Shown one piece after another: positions 11,158-23,400 of a stretch of 64,000 bases of DNA (positions are counted from its first letter, which is position 1; each line of letters begins with the position of its first letter). The notes beneath the pieces are model-generated. The model was not told the origin of the DNA, made no database searches, and worked only from the letters and a program-made list of their open reading frames with translations. Source of the DNA: Neoceratodus forsteri. Its lineage: Eukaryota > Chordata > Ceratodontiformes > Ceratodontidae. The stretch spans positions 1,565,768,501-1,565,832,500 of the forward strand of contig CM057449.1 in the NCBI GenBank assembly GCA_016271365.2, written 5' to 3'. A program made the translations under genes and the position numbers.

Positions 11158-14100
11158 GTGAGTATGCACACTTCATTCATCTGTGGTCATTTCTTTCCAT
11201 AATGGTAACATTACCAACAGTTAACAGTGACAATTTCACTGTTCTTGAACCGTGAATCATCAGGTGCATGTGTAAATGTTCATGATAATGCACTGTTGAA
11301 TCATCGCTCTTCTCACCTGAAGGTACAGTAACACTGTAATGTGGTTGTTTGATGGCAACATAATTCTTTGGAATATTTCTGTAGTTCTTACCATGGGTGA
11401 TGTTTTACTACAATAGTAGTAACATGACACATCCAGTACCTCTGTGCAGAGCAAAGTGGCCAGATGTGACTTTCAACTTTGAGTGCTTTATAACACTAGC
11501 TATTATGTTGGATTCTGCATGTTGGTTCTGATGATACTCACTGTTTCTCCATCTGGCAGGTCTTAGGGAGGAGGTCAACGTGATTCAGAGGCAGCTGGGG
11601 GTGGTGTGGGGTGGAGGTAGAAGACATTGTGAGGGACATGAACCGTATGATGTTAGGCGGGGACACATTTGGCCAAACCAGGGTATGGAGGCAGAGGTGG
11701 GTAGACTAGGGCGGTTGGGGTGGGTGGGTCATGGAAAAAGTAACGTACAGAAATAGTTATGTAAGGAGGGTGTTGTCCAGAGGGACACAGGAGGGGGCAT
11801 CCTTGGGGTAGGCATGACAGTTATAAATCGTTTTTCCATGCTACAATCCTGTGATGAGGTGTAGGAGACAAGTGCAAGGTGGGTGCTGGCCGACAGTGAA
11901 GTAGGGGTCCTGAAGTGTGAGTGTGTGGTGGAGGTGGGGGATAGGAAAAGGGCCAAGATGAAAATGAGGGGAGGTCATGTGGAAACTGACACCAGGGCAC
12001 AACAGGGGGCAGGGTGGGGAGAATGTGCGTGGGTTTGCAGGAGGTACCTCTGATGAAGGCGCACATAGCGCAATTGCGGCACAAGGGGGCAGGACACTGG
12101 ACAGGCCTGCTTCAATGCTGCAGAAATAATCATAGGTGGGTGTGGAGAATGGAGTTGTGTATATGCCATTTTCAAGTATGGAGAAATTGTCACAGGGTTG
12201 TGTGTGTAGTGGAGAACAGAAGGGGACGGGGACGACATCAGGACAGCAGTAAAATGAAGCCTTCATGTGTTTTCCGATGGCAGTTGTCTGAACGTGGAAC
12301 TCGGGGTTGGAGTGGATGACTTTTGGTATCCAGACTGTGGGTGGTGCAAGGAGTGATCTGTGGGCCATACACAGAAGAAGGAGCCTTGAATGCTGAACGT
12401 GTTAGTATTTGGGCAGGGGAGTTGAAGGAGTCCCTTTAGGGTGACTCCATCATCAGGGGTTAAATATATACCAGGCCTATCTGTTCACAAGGCCAAATTA
12501 CAGCAATACTGAATGGTAAGGGAATGTAGGGTATCCACAGAGTTTGTTGTTTTCCTGTGAACACACGATGTGGATGGGAGCAGTGAAGTACGACTACATG
12601 TGACATTCAAGTTGTTTGCCAGGAAGTTTTGCACTCCATAGGATGCTCAATGTCATTTTTGGACATAGTGACAGTGGAAAGGCACAGTGGGGACAACAAG
12701 CAAAAGGAAGTACAGTAATTGGTGCAGCAAAAAAGAAAGCAGCAATCAATTTGTGGCTAGACAGCCACGTTGCTGTACCATGGATGAGTCGGATGCATTA
12801 AGGGAGAAAAGTATGGCTATGCAAGCTTACAATGTTCAACTGTGGTAAGAGAGAGGGGGCAGTATTAGTTACTGGCTAGGAGGGTCATATGGGTGGAAAG
12901 GGGTGGCCACGGCAAGGATACGTAGTCAGCAGTCCACTGCGTTTTATTCACTGTGATTGTGCCACTGCCCCACGCCCACCCCCCACTTACACATACCAAC
13001 TCCAGGTCACAGTTTGTTTGGGTGGTGGGAGATACAGTAAGTGGGACAGTGTTGCCGTGTCCCAGTCACATCCATACCACAGAGTCTTTGCACTGTTGTG
13101 TTCAACACTGTATTTTTGCTGTAGGGTCTAGAGTGTTGTGCATATGTTTCTCTTCACACAACCCTTCAACAGTCATCATGACAACCCTTACTTTATCCCA
13201 ACATCATTGTGCAAAGTAGTGCACCACACAGCCCCAAAGCCTCAGTGCCCAGGCAATCACCTTTGCTGACCCTACACCCAGCACATCCCAGTACCGTACC
13301 ACCGATGCCGCCATACTGATTTGTTTACATTGCCTCACCCCAATCCCCACTAAAGTTTTCGCGTTATTCAGCATAGCCATTTCCTCTATGGTCAGTGTCC
13401 CTCCTTCCCTAGAAAATGTAACAGTCCACGCAGTTCACAACTGTGATGTTGCACATTCTCTTCTGGTACACTTCATTTCTGCACCGTACAACACAGCACT
13501 GTCTCTGACTTCTACTGCCACTACGTAGGCTGTTCCTTTGACTGTCACATCATCCGTCTCCTTGCCAAACAATGCGGACACCCACAGCACCTCAGAATAC
13601 CCTGACAGGCATCTGCCATAGCCTGCAAGGGCGCTCTATATAAATGTAGTATGCAAAGCTCGGTGATTGGCTGTGGATAGGAGTACAGTTTGGTGTTGGT
13701 AGTATGGCCTTGACTGGACAGTGGAGTAATGGCATATTTCTAAGATGGGGATTTTATCTTTTTGTACTTGCTCTCACCCCAGCGCAGCCATGAAATTACA
13801 TGAGCATGGCTACCCCTATACACACACGTCAGCCCGCGCATTCCCTGTTATTTCACCCAATAGTATTTGTGGTCTGCAATGGGGTCTGTGACACCATGGA
13901 GACCACTATCACTACCAGGGAAAAGCTGTCCTCCAGAGGCTTGATCATTCTCTCTACTTGCCAACCCATCAGCCCAAGGCTCATTTATGAACATCAGTTG
14001 CTGTCGATGTGTAAGTTGTACCATCCAGCGCCTAAACCGTCAGTGACACCATGTCGCAAAATGATATTGTCGTGTGTACTTTATGTTTGATAATATGGAA

Positions 14101-14170
14101 TAACATGGTTTGTGGACATTGACACAAAGTCAGACAAATGTAACAGCACAATCATTTGCTGTTTTCACAG
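11158..14170. other. Intron 2 of the transposase gene, no further gene seen
   Basis: A 175-codon minus-strand open frame (12368-11841) is proline- and cysteine-rich and lacks a recognised domain. It might be remnant LINE. Nothing else is recognised. Confidence 0.4.
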
Positions 14171-14366
14171 CCTGCAGATTCACCCACGATGTAGGGATGC
14201 AAGCACACAGACTGAACCACTTTTCCAACAGTGCATACTTCTTCTCCAGCATACACCTCCGAACCTGAGTCTGACTATGAATTCCATGATGATGTGAAAG
14301 ATGCCACGTACACTCCACCGCTAGTGAAACAGACAGCAACACATATGACACGCCACAGAAGCAAAG
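14171..14366 (+). pseudogene. Transposase exon 3: CRDASTQTE linker
   Basis: After a polypyrimidine-type acceptor (TTTTCACAG) the exon carries CRDASTQTEPLFQQ and, one frame over, SEPESDYEFHDDVKDATYTP. Both are typical of the linker between the THAP finger and the catalytic region in THAP transposases. The change of frame near 14225-14235 is a disabling indel. The donor is AAAG-GTGACG. Confidence 0.7.
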
Positions 14367-14475
14367 GTGACGTGTGTTGCAATTTTGCATTCTTCATTCA
14401 TATAAATATTTACCATAGGTACATGTCCATGGTTATGACCTAAATGTGAACTGTAAACACATGCTTACATTTCAG

Positions 14476-15030
14476 GGCAGCTGATATATCGTCTCAGCAA
14501 CATCAAGGAGTCTGTGTGGAGGAGCGTAAGTTCCTTGTCTTGAGTCAAGCTTGATGCAGCTGTTTGACATTTGTCTCCAGTGCCATGCACGTTCATCTGC
14601 GATGGTTCAGAAAATCAAAGGAACCATGGCTGTCATTAAGCAGCAATGTCACAAATGTGGTTACAGCAGAGTATGGGCCTCCCAGCCAGCAATTGGACAA
14701 TACCCAGCAGGAAATGTGTTACTGTCTGCCACTATTGGTTTCTCTGGATTATCACCACTGCAGACACTACGTGTACTGAGGCAAATCAACATTCAGTGCA
14801 TATCAGACACAACATTCTATGAACATGCAAAACAGTTTGTTCAGCCAACTATTATGCATGTCTGGGAAACAGAGAAAAGGAAAACTGTCAACAGTATCAA
14901 AGAAGAAAAAGCAGATGTTATCCTAGCTGGTGACTGCCGATGTGACAGCCCGGGGCACTCTGCTAAGTATGGCACATATAGCCTCATGGACATGTAACAT
15001 CGAAAAATAATAAGTGTTACTCTAGTTCAG
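14476..15030 (+). pseudogene. Transposase exon 4: zinc-ribbon-like region and first catalytic motif
   Basis: The exon reads EERKFLV, then (after a 1-nt loss near 14540) ESSLMQLFDICLQCHARS with a CLQC pair, and QQCHKCGYSR with a second C-x2-C, so a zinc-binding knuckle is likely. It continues through SATIGFSGLSPLQTLRVLRQ to GDCRCDSPGHSAKYGTYS, the first catalytic block. A TAA at 14995-14997 interrupts it, but the frame continues as HRKIISVTLVQ up to the donor at 15031. Confidence 0.88.
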
Positions 15031-15123
15031 GTAACCAAAAATAATTAAATAAATTGGGAGCAGTATCATTTGTGAAAATAACAACCATTTATGCATACTG
15101 ACTGTTGATCCATGTCTCTGCAG

Positions 15124-15310
15124 AGTAACGAGGTATCAGGTGCTTATCATATGGAACTGGAAGGGATGAAAAGGGGGCTGACAGAAGTTCGGAATGATGG
15201 CTTGAACCCGGTCTGCATCATTACCGATAGACACCCTCAGATCCAGAAATACCTGCGAGAAAAGGAGTCAGCCATCACCCACCACTACAACGTATGGCAC
15301 TTTGTGAAAA
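15124..15310 (+). pseudogene. Transposase exon 5: second catalytic aspartate
   Basis: This intact exon begins SNEVSGAYHMELEGMKRGL in phase with exon 4. It contains IITDRHPQIQKYLRE, with the second catalytic Asp, and ITHHYNVWHFVK. The donor is AAAA-GTATGT. Confidence 0.9.
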
Positions 15311-15439
15311 GTATGTTGTTCAGTATTGTACAGTCTGCAGATGTCCGCAGTAACATACATTTCTGTGGCAGTACTTGACACATGGTGCTGTGCTGCACTG
15401 TTCACATTGTGCCTCTAGTCAAGTACAGACTGTTTTCAA

Positions 15440-15890
15440 ACACTATGTCTTACGCCATTGGTCTGAAAGGGAGGAGGAGAAGGACTGAACACATAATGGC
15501 TGCTCTCCTTCTCCGGTGTCATAGGTGCAAGGTGCATGGGCACACCACAGGTATGGGGGAGTCTGAGGAGTGACTGCTGCACCCCGACTGAGGGGTCATC
15601 GGGACAGCAAGGTTCATTCAGTCATGCACCCATATCAGCAGATGTCCCTAGGAGGATGTGTGATGCTGGGTACCATAGGAGCCACCAAAAGTGGTTCCAA
15701 TGCTGGCAAGAAGTATGAGGATGCACAAACTGTTGAAAAAAAAAAAAAGAGAAGGCCGACCGTACCAGCGGTTATATTAACACTTATGACAATGGCGACC
15801 CGGGTTCAGGAACGGATACAGTTCATCGGTGGGACTGCCGGAAGGAGAAGGATTGAGCGTCCCAAGGACTGCTCTCCTTCTCTGGGGGTG
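15440..15890. repeat. Repeated inverted GGAGAAGGA motif inside intron 5
   Basis: Two similar segments (15474-15522 and 15839-15885) each pair a GGAGAAGGA-type word with a CTCTCCTTCTC-type word as an imperfect palindrome. The region up to about 16010 is unlike the rest of the intron (GC-richer, with an A13 run at 15736). A nested insertion is possible but I found no boundary. Confidence 0.35.
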
Positions 15891-16511
15891 GGTGGCTATG
15901 CGCTCGGCACAGGAGCGACACCTGGCCGAGGCTGGGTTTGTCAACCTCGACCAACACTAGGTCGACTATCTCTGGGGGCGGAACAAGTGCTGGCATGATT
16001 GCACGTGTGTGCCTCACCTTGCATGGTGCAAAATCATCTATACCTGTTGCCTACATGAAGCCCTGTGCCTGGGCACGATTGAATCTGCAGGTCTCAACAT
16101 GTCCCAACTGATACTGGTTTGTCGATGCACTGCCCTCTACAGTGCTGCGCACACGCAGGGGGTGTTGGGCAGGGTTAACAGGGGAGCATGGGGTGCTTAG
16201 TAGGAGGTGGAGGCCATGGGATGCCATCAGTATGGCACAAACAATGGCAACAGAGCAAGGTAAAAACAATGTAATAAAAAAAGGTATGTTGACGCAACAT
16301 ACATGTGAGTACATTTACTGTTTCATGGGATGCGACTATCGCTGTATTATTCATTAAGTGTCAGCATTGCAGTGATATCTAGTTTCTTCATACCAGGGTA
16401 CTGCATAGCAATATGGTGTCACAGCACTGCAACACAGGAACATAAATGCTGACTTTTGAACACGTACAGAACAACACACACTGTTTGACAACTGTTCTCT
16501 GGCCATAATAG

Positions 16512-16764
16512 GTATAATGAAGAAGCTGGAGTCACTATCATCACGTAAAGGTTGTGAGTGGTCCTGAGTGGTTGAAGAGCATTAAAATATGCTGTACTGG
16601 ATACCACGTTCAACACCGGATAGGTAGAGCAGTCATACTTGCAAAGTTGCAGTCCATTATCAATCATGTACAAAATATACATGAACATGAAAATGTACTG
16701 TTCCCATCATGTGCTCATGGTCTGCTAGATGAGTCCACAAGGAAGCGCAAGTGGATGAAGCCCA
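16512..16764 (+). pseudogene. Transposase exon 6: helical insertion region
   Basis: The split codon AA-A/GT joins exon 5 to read VKSIMKKLESLSSRKGCE. A frameshift near 16553 follows, then GPEWLKSI, LQSIINHVQNIHEH and RKRKWMKP. The W-KSI...NH and INH-QNIH blocks are typical of the region between the second Asp and the catalytic Glu. The donor is CCCA-GTAAGT. Confidence 0.87.
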
Positions 16765-17904
16765 GTAAGTGCTATGGTAACAGTTTGTATGGTAATGTTT
16801 TATGCAATACTTGTTCTGTGCTTTGGCATGGATGGTACTGACAGGACCACCAGGATACATAACATCACTGGCAGTATATTGTACATGTCACAAGCATAAT
16901 TGTTTGGTAAACTGCTAATGCTGTCTCTTTCTGCACTATGAACTGGCTATTTAGTATTTTTTTTTCTCTGCAACTATTTCATACTCATGTCACTGCTACG
17001 ACATTCCGTCAAGCATCCGTTGATTTTCCAGCCCTTGAAGCACCACAATTTCAGTCTCCTCAGCAGTGCTCTGAGCAATCACATCGCACCTCCAGTTATT
17101 TCTCCCAGTCAGAAGTGCACACAGGCTAACCGAAGTGTGTCAGTACCCACCCAGCCGCAAAGGAGAGGAGAAATGGTGTTGCATGGTCAATGACTTCACC
17201 CCAGGACGGCACCCAGCAACCTGAAAGTGTCCGTGACCCATTGCTGTCTGCGTGGTGCTAGTTGCGTGCTTCACTGCCTCAGCACACTGCACCACCGCGC
17301 TGACCACTGTACTTAATACTGACCAAGGTAATAAGCCTTGGCACAGTTACGCTGTTACGGCAACACATACAGAAGACTGCATGGCCAACTATGCACAATC
17401 ACTATGTGTTCTGCCACCGGGTCTTCATTCCGTGTCAGCATGACAGCAAAGATGGAGATGCCCAGGCATTCAAAGAGAGGTCACAGACCAGAGAGGTTGT
17501 GCATAAAGTTTCTCTTCCATTTCTGTTGGCATACTGTACAGTACAATTATCTGAAATGTGTGCATTTTGGTTTTTTATTCTCTTTTTTATGATAAAAGTG
17601 ACTTGTCAAGTGTCTACAGATTATAGACTACTGTCTCACCACAGAATTAATCAGATGAAAGAAACAATGTGCCAGCATTCTAAGAGGTTCTGCTACAGCA
17701 CTGACATCAGTTCTGCAACAGAACAACATACTGATGTCAGTCGTGCAACAGACTAAGCATATTCAAGACATGGAATTACATGCATAACAGCATTCCACTA
17801 TACAGAATAATGTCTTACTGGATGCCCGCAGACAGAGAAGCAGAGTACGGTTTGTGCGTCACTACTTGCATTACTGTTCATTGCTTTTATTGTCCTTTTC
17901 ACAG
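16765..17904. other. Intron 6 of the transposase gene, no supported gene
   Basis: Short open frames (16938-17129, 17391-17756) look like low-complexity Ser/Gln/His-rich sequence without domain signals. Intron 7 (18077-19464) likewise contains nothing recognisable. Confidence 0.4.
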
Positions 17905-18076
17905 GTGAAAAGGCATTTGAAAATGTGGACATGATATTATCATCTACCATAGTTCATAGAGACGTGCAGAAACTGTCACCGTACCACCAAACATCATCCT
18001 TAGAAAGCTTTCATGCCCTAGTGATACAGTATGCTCCAAAAAGTCGCGCCTTCACTTACAAAGGCATACTAACCAG
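17905..18076 (+). pseudogene. Transposase exon 7: catalytic glutamate
   Basis: This exon is intact and in phase with exon 6 (KPSEKAFENV across the junction). It contains LSPYHQTSSLESFHALVIQY followed by APKSRAFTYKGILTR. The SLES-H glutamate is the probable third catalytic acid of the DDE triad. Confidence 0.9.
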
Positions 18077-19464
18077 GTGATAAACATATAACATCACTGT
18101 GTCTTTCATTCCTTTGTACCATGAACACGTGCATGTTTTCTGTCTGTTCATGCCATGGTGGTCTGCTTTATCTGCATGTACATCAACATGCTCCTGTTAT
18201 GAATAAGGGTTAAGATCATTATTACTCATGTAAAGTGGTATAGCATGCAACCTTTGTTTACCTCCTCTTCAACCCATCCATTCGGGTGACAGCACGCTTA
18301 AGATATGGCCTACAGAGCTGCACACAATGCTGCAGATGCATGAGTACTATTGACGTAAACATGGGCAAGATCACCTGTGTTCGCCTTCACAAAACACACA
18401 TTGACATTCAGCGCATTGGTTTATTTGCTTTACCACCGTCTCCCACCATGGACATTGTTGTTCATGTTCATTGTTACCGTGACCCATAGGTCTTTGTCAT
18501 CTTCAGTGATCCACACCGTAAAAGCGACCATCCTGGCTGTATTCCCACCTTTGTTTGTTTCAACCCACGTGCACAACCGTAATGTTCTTTGCAATGAACC
18601 ACAGCTCACACCTCAGGGGTCAGCAGTCAAGATTGCTTAGGACACCCTGCAGTACCTTGCATCCATCACCTCCAGCCACAACTTACACCATTTTGGTTTC
18701 ATCTGTGAATACAGACTTACTCGCCGCAACATGCACAATGTTGGACAGTAAGCCACCGAATAATAGTGTCCCCGGCACAGACCCTGTGGTACCTCAGTCA
18801 TCACTGGCCTTGTACTTGACAGCTGCCTGCAATCACCACCCTATGTCACACATCCATAGTCCAGTGAGGCGCAGTATGGACCATGGTGTGACCCCAGCAG
18901 TTGTGATGGAATGTACCTTACACCCTTTTGTGGATACCTATCCTCCATGGTGCCATGCCCACCCATACTGCATTCCATGTGTAAACAGGAGGTAGAGTGA
19001 GACAAGTTCCACCCAGTGAAGTGCTACAGGGGCGGGCTAGGTGGTGGTACCACCCTGCTGCCCCAGTGTGATAGTGGTGCTCTGTGACTATCTTATTCAC
19101 AGTTTAATGTCCATTGTGGAGCATGTGCATGACTGAATGGCACCACGGGCTCCTAAGCACTCGAAACTGTGCTGTGCAACTGGTCACACCATCAGTCACT
19201 GTTCCCTCTCACAATGTGCTAACATAAAGGTGAGTTCACTGACCTTCATGCTGGTTTCCACCTATGTTCAATCACTGGTCAACTGGTACCCGATCAGGAC
19301 AGTATTCTTCATCTGCGCGTGTTGACATGCAACATTACATGTAGCTGTATGTCACGCTTCACAATGGAAAAAGAAGAAACAGATAAGAACAAGATTCTTA
19401 ACCTACTGAAATGAAAGCTTCATTGTAAACTGTGTAATCCACTGCTGTTTGTTCTGTAAAACAG

Positions 19465-19619
19465 GATAATTCTGGCTGCATTGCACTACAATACCAACTC
19501 AGACAGAGAGCAGGCTGTGACAGCAGATGGTCAGAGAAATTACCATTGATATTCCCAAGTACAAGAGGCGGTCAAGGGTCGTGAGACCGACAAGACACCG
19601 ACATCATTGGTAATTGACA
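19465..19619 (+). pseudogene. Transposase exon 8
   Basis: It joins exon 7 in phase (TRIILAALHYNTNSDREQA). The downstream conserved block IDIPKYKRRSRVVRP lies in a different frame, so an indel near 19545 is required. The donor is TTG-GTAATT. Confidence 0.85.
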
Positions 19620-19780
19620 TATATTTATTTTTGTTACGTGCAGAAAGCACATCACGATGTTCATGAACATTTTGCAACACTTATAATAATAGGATACAAA
19701 GTGTAGTTTTGATGACAGTGACATCAAAAGTTGAAGTACTGATATCTATAACAACATAAAAAATAGCGCATTAAAATTTG

Positions 19781-19786
19781 TTTATT
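19781..19786 (-). terminator. Possible polyadenylation signal of the ballast gene
   Basis: AATAAA on the minus strand lies about 175 bp downstream of the ballast stop and overlaps the 3' splice site region of transposase exon 9. It is a position-based guess. Confidence 0.3.
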
Positions 19787-19792
19787 ATGCAG

Positions 19793-19929
19793 CTTTGTGG
19801 ATAACCTTCTAGAACAACTGGTGGTGAATGTCCAAAGGAAAACAACAGATGGGTGGATCAACCAGAAGTCCGCCACCGCTAACATCTCGGTTCCTGGATG
19901 GAAAAACAGCAGCCATAAAATATGGTTGA
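19793..19929 (+). pseudogene. Transposase exon 9 and stop
   Basis: The acceptor TTATTATGCAG precedes FVDNLLEQLVV. The C-terminal block PPPLTSRFLDGKTAAIKYG and TGA lie in another frame (indel near 19850). PPPL-S-F near the C-terminus is a familiar ending of this family. The opposing gene stops about 30 bp further on. Confidence 0.8.
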
Positions 19930-19959
19930 AAACAGGAGATTCAATTGTTAACCGTTGAT

Positions 19960-20107
19960 CTATGGTGCTGAAGGAATTCTAACATACTGGTCTGAAGCCA
20001 CCTCTGCCGATTGCATGAACCGCACATGCTGGAATCACAACACAAACTCTTGACGCAAGCCATCCCCAGCACCATCGCACAAAGCTGCGGTAGGCCAAAA
20101 TCTGTGT
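19960..20107 (-). pseudogene. Ballast gene exon 3: YRSFVRW...PACAV half
   Basis: After the acceptor CGATAGCAG the frame reads LAYRSFVRWCWGWLASRV and VVIPACAVHAIG, which match the second conserved half of the ballast domain (AYRxFVxW and IPxCxVxxIR). The frame then ends at a TAG (19981). A neighbouring frame continues to a TAG at 19960 and may be the original ending, so an indel near 20000 is likely. It lies only about 30 bp beyond the stop of the opposing transposase gene. Confidence 0.8.
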
Positions 20108-20599
20108 CTGCTATCGGAAAACATTGAAAGAGTTTGTTACTTAAGATGTTGACATATGTTGAGCACAAGCAATCATTGCAACACCTGAGTGACGTGTTGT
20201 GCCACATTACATTAGTAAATCAAACTGACTTTGTAGCTACTGTTACCAGGTAATTGTTATGCATGCCACAGTACTGTTAACAACACCTTGCAATAGTTTC
20301 AATAACTGTTGTTAGGTGCATTGCTTAAGCCACCAGCAGCTTGGTGGAACTCTTCAAGGCAGATGTGCACCATGGTGTAAGTGGTTACTGGAATGATGCC
20401 CCCCCCCCCACTGATTGCTATGTCATGGTATCACTGTGCTCCATTTGCCACTATTCATCCTTATGTGCTCCACCAATTTCATGTGACTAGCCTCTTTCTG
20501 TGTATGGGGTCTATAAACAAACACAGACAGATATTGGTACCTTTCTGGCAGTGTAGCTGGACCCAGATAGATGACTTCAAATCTGCCGTCCACAACTGA

Positions 20600-23400
20600 C
20601 TCCCCTATTACATGTGATCCTTCCCCTTACATACATGGCCACCCCTCCAGCCTTACCCTTCATGTGTAACCCTCTGGAATACTTTGTACCATGTGATTGT
20701 TATGTCCCACCCACGGGGCCTGGTTGCATACATCTCCGGAATGGCAGTCATGTTCACCTCCACCATCAATGACTGTAATTCTGTGACCTTACTCCCCAGC
20801 CTAGTTCTGTTTCTTTTCTTTTTTAATTTATCACTTTGGTAACCCGCTACGTGCAGTAATCACAGGGACTGTTTTCAGTCATGACCCATTTCTACTTAAA
20901 GTATTTTCACCACTGATCATGGCCTCCATACTGCTCCTAGCCTTCCTGCTTATTCAACATTCAGTTGAACCCCTATTTCACCTAAGGTTGTATGTATCCC
21001 ACTGCTGTGGAGAGGTCCCTGGGACCCCCCGGTCCTGCCTATTACCAGCTGCAATGCCTATTCCTCTACCTACTTTAATGTATACCTCTCATTGCTGTAA
21101 TCCTACATGTTTGGTTTACAAAACCTGTGACCATGACTTGTTGTGGTGTAACTGGTACCCTACCTAAAGATCTGTGTTATCCCATGTACTACTCCACTTG
21201 CAGTCATGACTGGCATGCATTGTACTGAGATGGTATCTTTCTGGAACACCTTCTCATCCATCTTATATACCCTGAAGCATAGAAACAACCTATAATTAGG
21301 GCTCTGTTGTGCTTTTCCTGCTCACCCTTTCTCCCTTCACTCCTCTGCCCTCCAACCTGCAATGCTATGTCATCCACCGTGTCCTACCTCCCGTTTGCCT
21401 CCTCTGACCTTTGCCCTGTCCTCTCCCCTCGCAAATATGACCGGGGTAATGACCACCACCACTGAAGTATTTTATTTCTGTGTAACCTCCGCTTTGCAGT
21501 CATTTGTTGGTCCGTCCTCCATGCTACCACCTCATCTGCTAGTAATTCACCTCCATGTTCCCTGAAATGTGTACCTCCCACACTGAGACTCCACTACTGT
21601 CCCTATCCTTACCATACCCCAGGATGCTTGATGCTTCCTTGTCCTCTTGTCTCCTTGATCCTTATTTCCTCCACAGTGGATTACTGCTGTATAACTACCA
21701 ATACATGAAGGTTATGTGGCTGATGACTTATATTGGCTTAGGGCACTGCTTGACATTTCTAGTCATGCATGGACACATGTAAGTCATTATTGATGATTGT
21801 ACCTGTTGCTCACCCACATTCAGCTTGTGGATGGTTGGCTGGCACAATGACGAGACACATACTCTGCCTCAACCATTGTCAAATCACTCCCTCCAAGTAA
21901 ATTCTGCACTACTTATCCCACTGAGACCACAGACTTCCACACTGTACTGAAAGGCCTTTGTTATTGTCTCCTATCTCCCCTGCGGAAACATTAACATCCA
22001 TCCTCTGTCTCACTCACTATGGATAGTCATGTCTGGATGAAGTTGGACCCACAGTTCTGTTTCTCTGTGCCATGTCTTTGTGCACTATCTCACTCTAATT
22101 AGAAATCAGTATTTTATGTCACCCTTCATCCATATGGTATTATAACATACATTGGTCTTCCCTCTCCCCAAGGCTGAAGATAATTCCTCACCTACTAATT
22201 GTCTCATACTGTATATCCTCACCACTGTTGCTAAGGTCAGAGAACACCTGGTCTTCTCAGACGACCTTTTTTCTTGCTGAGTCTTCCTTCGATGCCCTTT
22301 AAAAACTTACTTTCAAAACAAGTACTGCAGTGTGACAGAACTACTTAGGCTCACTGAGTTCATCATTACCGTCCAGGACAATAGCCTCAGCATCCGTGCC
22401 ATGTTTTGCCAGCTCTCCAAGCTTTCCAAGACAGTCTCCGATTCCCTCCTTTTCTACCACCGCACATATGTTTGTTTGTCTGTTGCTGCAATTACCTGGC
22501 TTACAGATTGTGTGACAGTCACAACAGAATTGTTCAGCATTCAGAATGCGATCTCACCACCCCCTCACAATCTCCAAATGCTTCCCACAGTGCTCTGTGC
22601 TGTGCCCAATCTTTTCTCGCCATCTTCATACATGACCTTCCCTCAGTGTGCCACCCTCCTGTTCACCTGTGGCAAAACCAACAGTGATGTAGCAACCACC
22701 ATTCAGCCTGACTTACAAAGCAACATTCTTCCTCCTACAACTCACTGTTGTGTGCCTCACATTACTTTCTGTGTGCTAGGTGGTCCTGCTACAATCATCC
22801 ATTACTTGTTGCAGTGTGAGCCATCTTGTGCTTCACATCAACCTGTGGCATGCAAAACTCTCCGCCTATAGTCTGCAACTGGCACTCACTTCCTTTGCAA
22901 CTTACTACCACCAACCCCCATTCCATCCTCTGTGCAACAGTGTGCTCTCACTACTGAGTTGCTATTGCTTAGACGTTTCCCATGGCATTGTTCTGTACAT
23001 CATGGACTTGTCCATAACGTAGGCTAACCAGTTCCTCGATGCATACTACCACCACATTCTATCATGAAAGGGCTCTGTCTGGGACCCTGTTGTCTGTCAC
23101 CTCCCTCTGTCTTGTTTCTTGTGATGACTGCTGGCGATCACTGCATAATTCCCTGCTGTGGTGCTGTAAGTCTGCTGCATACAACACTATTCCCTCCTGT
23201 CATGCTGTACCTCTGACATGGTCCGACACTATAAACAGCATTATGGAGTGATCATGCAGTGGAAGAAGTTTGTACTCCAAACCTTGCCGACACCTCCTAC
23301 AAATCCACAGGTCCCCCCATCCCAAGCTCAATGCCTGTATGCCCCCAACCCAGTCACCCATCTTCCAGCACCTTACTTGATTGCAGTGGTTATTGGGTAA
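20600..23400 (+). mobile_element. Heavily decayed LINE (family E-like) inside the ballast gene's intron
   Basis: Broken plus-strand frames recall an L2-type RT. LLRLTEFI at 22332 onward corresponds to the LLRLTDSI block of the copy at 37 kb, followed by SKLSKTVSDSLL (decayed motif A, SKAFDTVSHALL). TWLTDC and IFIHDLPSVC follow at the position of motif B and its downstream block. Boundaries are estimated. The decay is much greater than in the LINE outside, so this insertion is old. Confidence 0.55.

Larger units (their letters stand above)
8327..19929 (+). pseudogene. Kolobok-type THAP-DDE transposase, nine recognised exons, inactivated
   Basis: The spliced gene encodes an N-terminal THAP zinc finger, an acidic linker, then a DDE-type transposase domain that would excise and reinsert the element at TTAA. 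Exons supported by splice signals and reading phase are 8327-8753, 10941-11157, 14171-14366, 14476-15030, 15124-15310, 16512-16764, 17905-18076, 19465-19619 and 19793-19929 (stop TGA 19927-19929). From exon 4 to exon 8 the phases join to give continuous conserved blocks: GDCRCDSPGHSAKYGTYS, SNEVSGAYHMELEGMKRGL, IITDRHPQIQKYLRE, INHVQNIHEH, QTSSLESFHALV and ILAALHYNTNSD. Probable catalytic acids lie in GDCRCDSPG, ITDRH and SSLESFH. Disabling changes are a TAA at 14995 and frameshifts near 8445, 14230, 14540, 16553, 19545 and 19850. An extra small exon between 1 and 2 is possible (10731-10783). Confidence 0.87.

Noticed and set aside
11841..12368. A 175-codon minus-strand open frame
   Set aside because: Pro/Cys/His-rich and without recognisable motifs. 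It may be LINE debris but cannot be supported.
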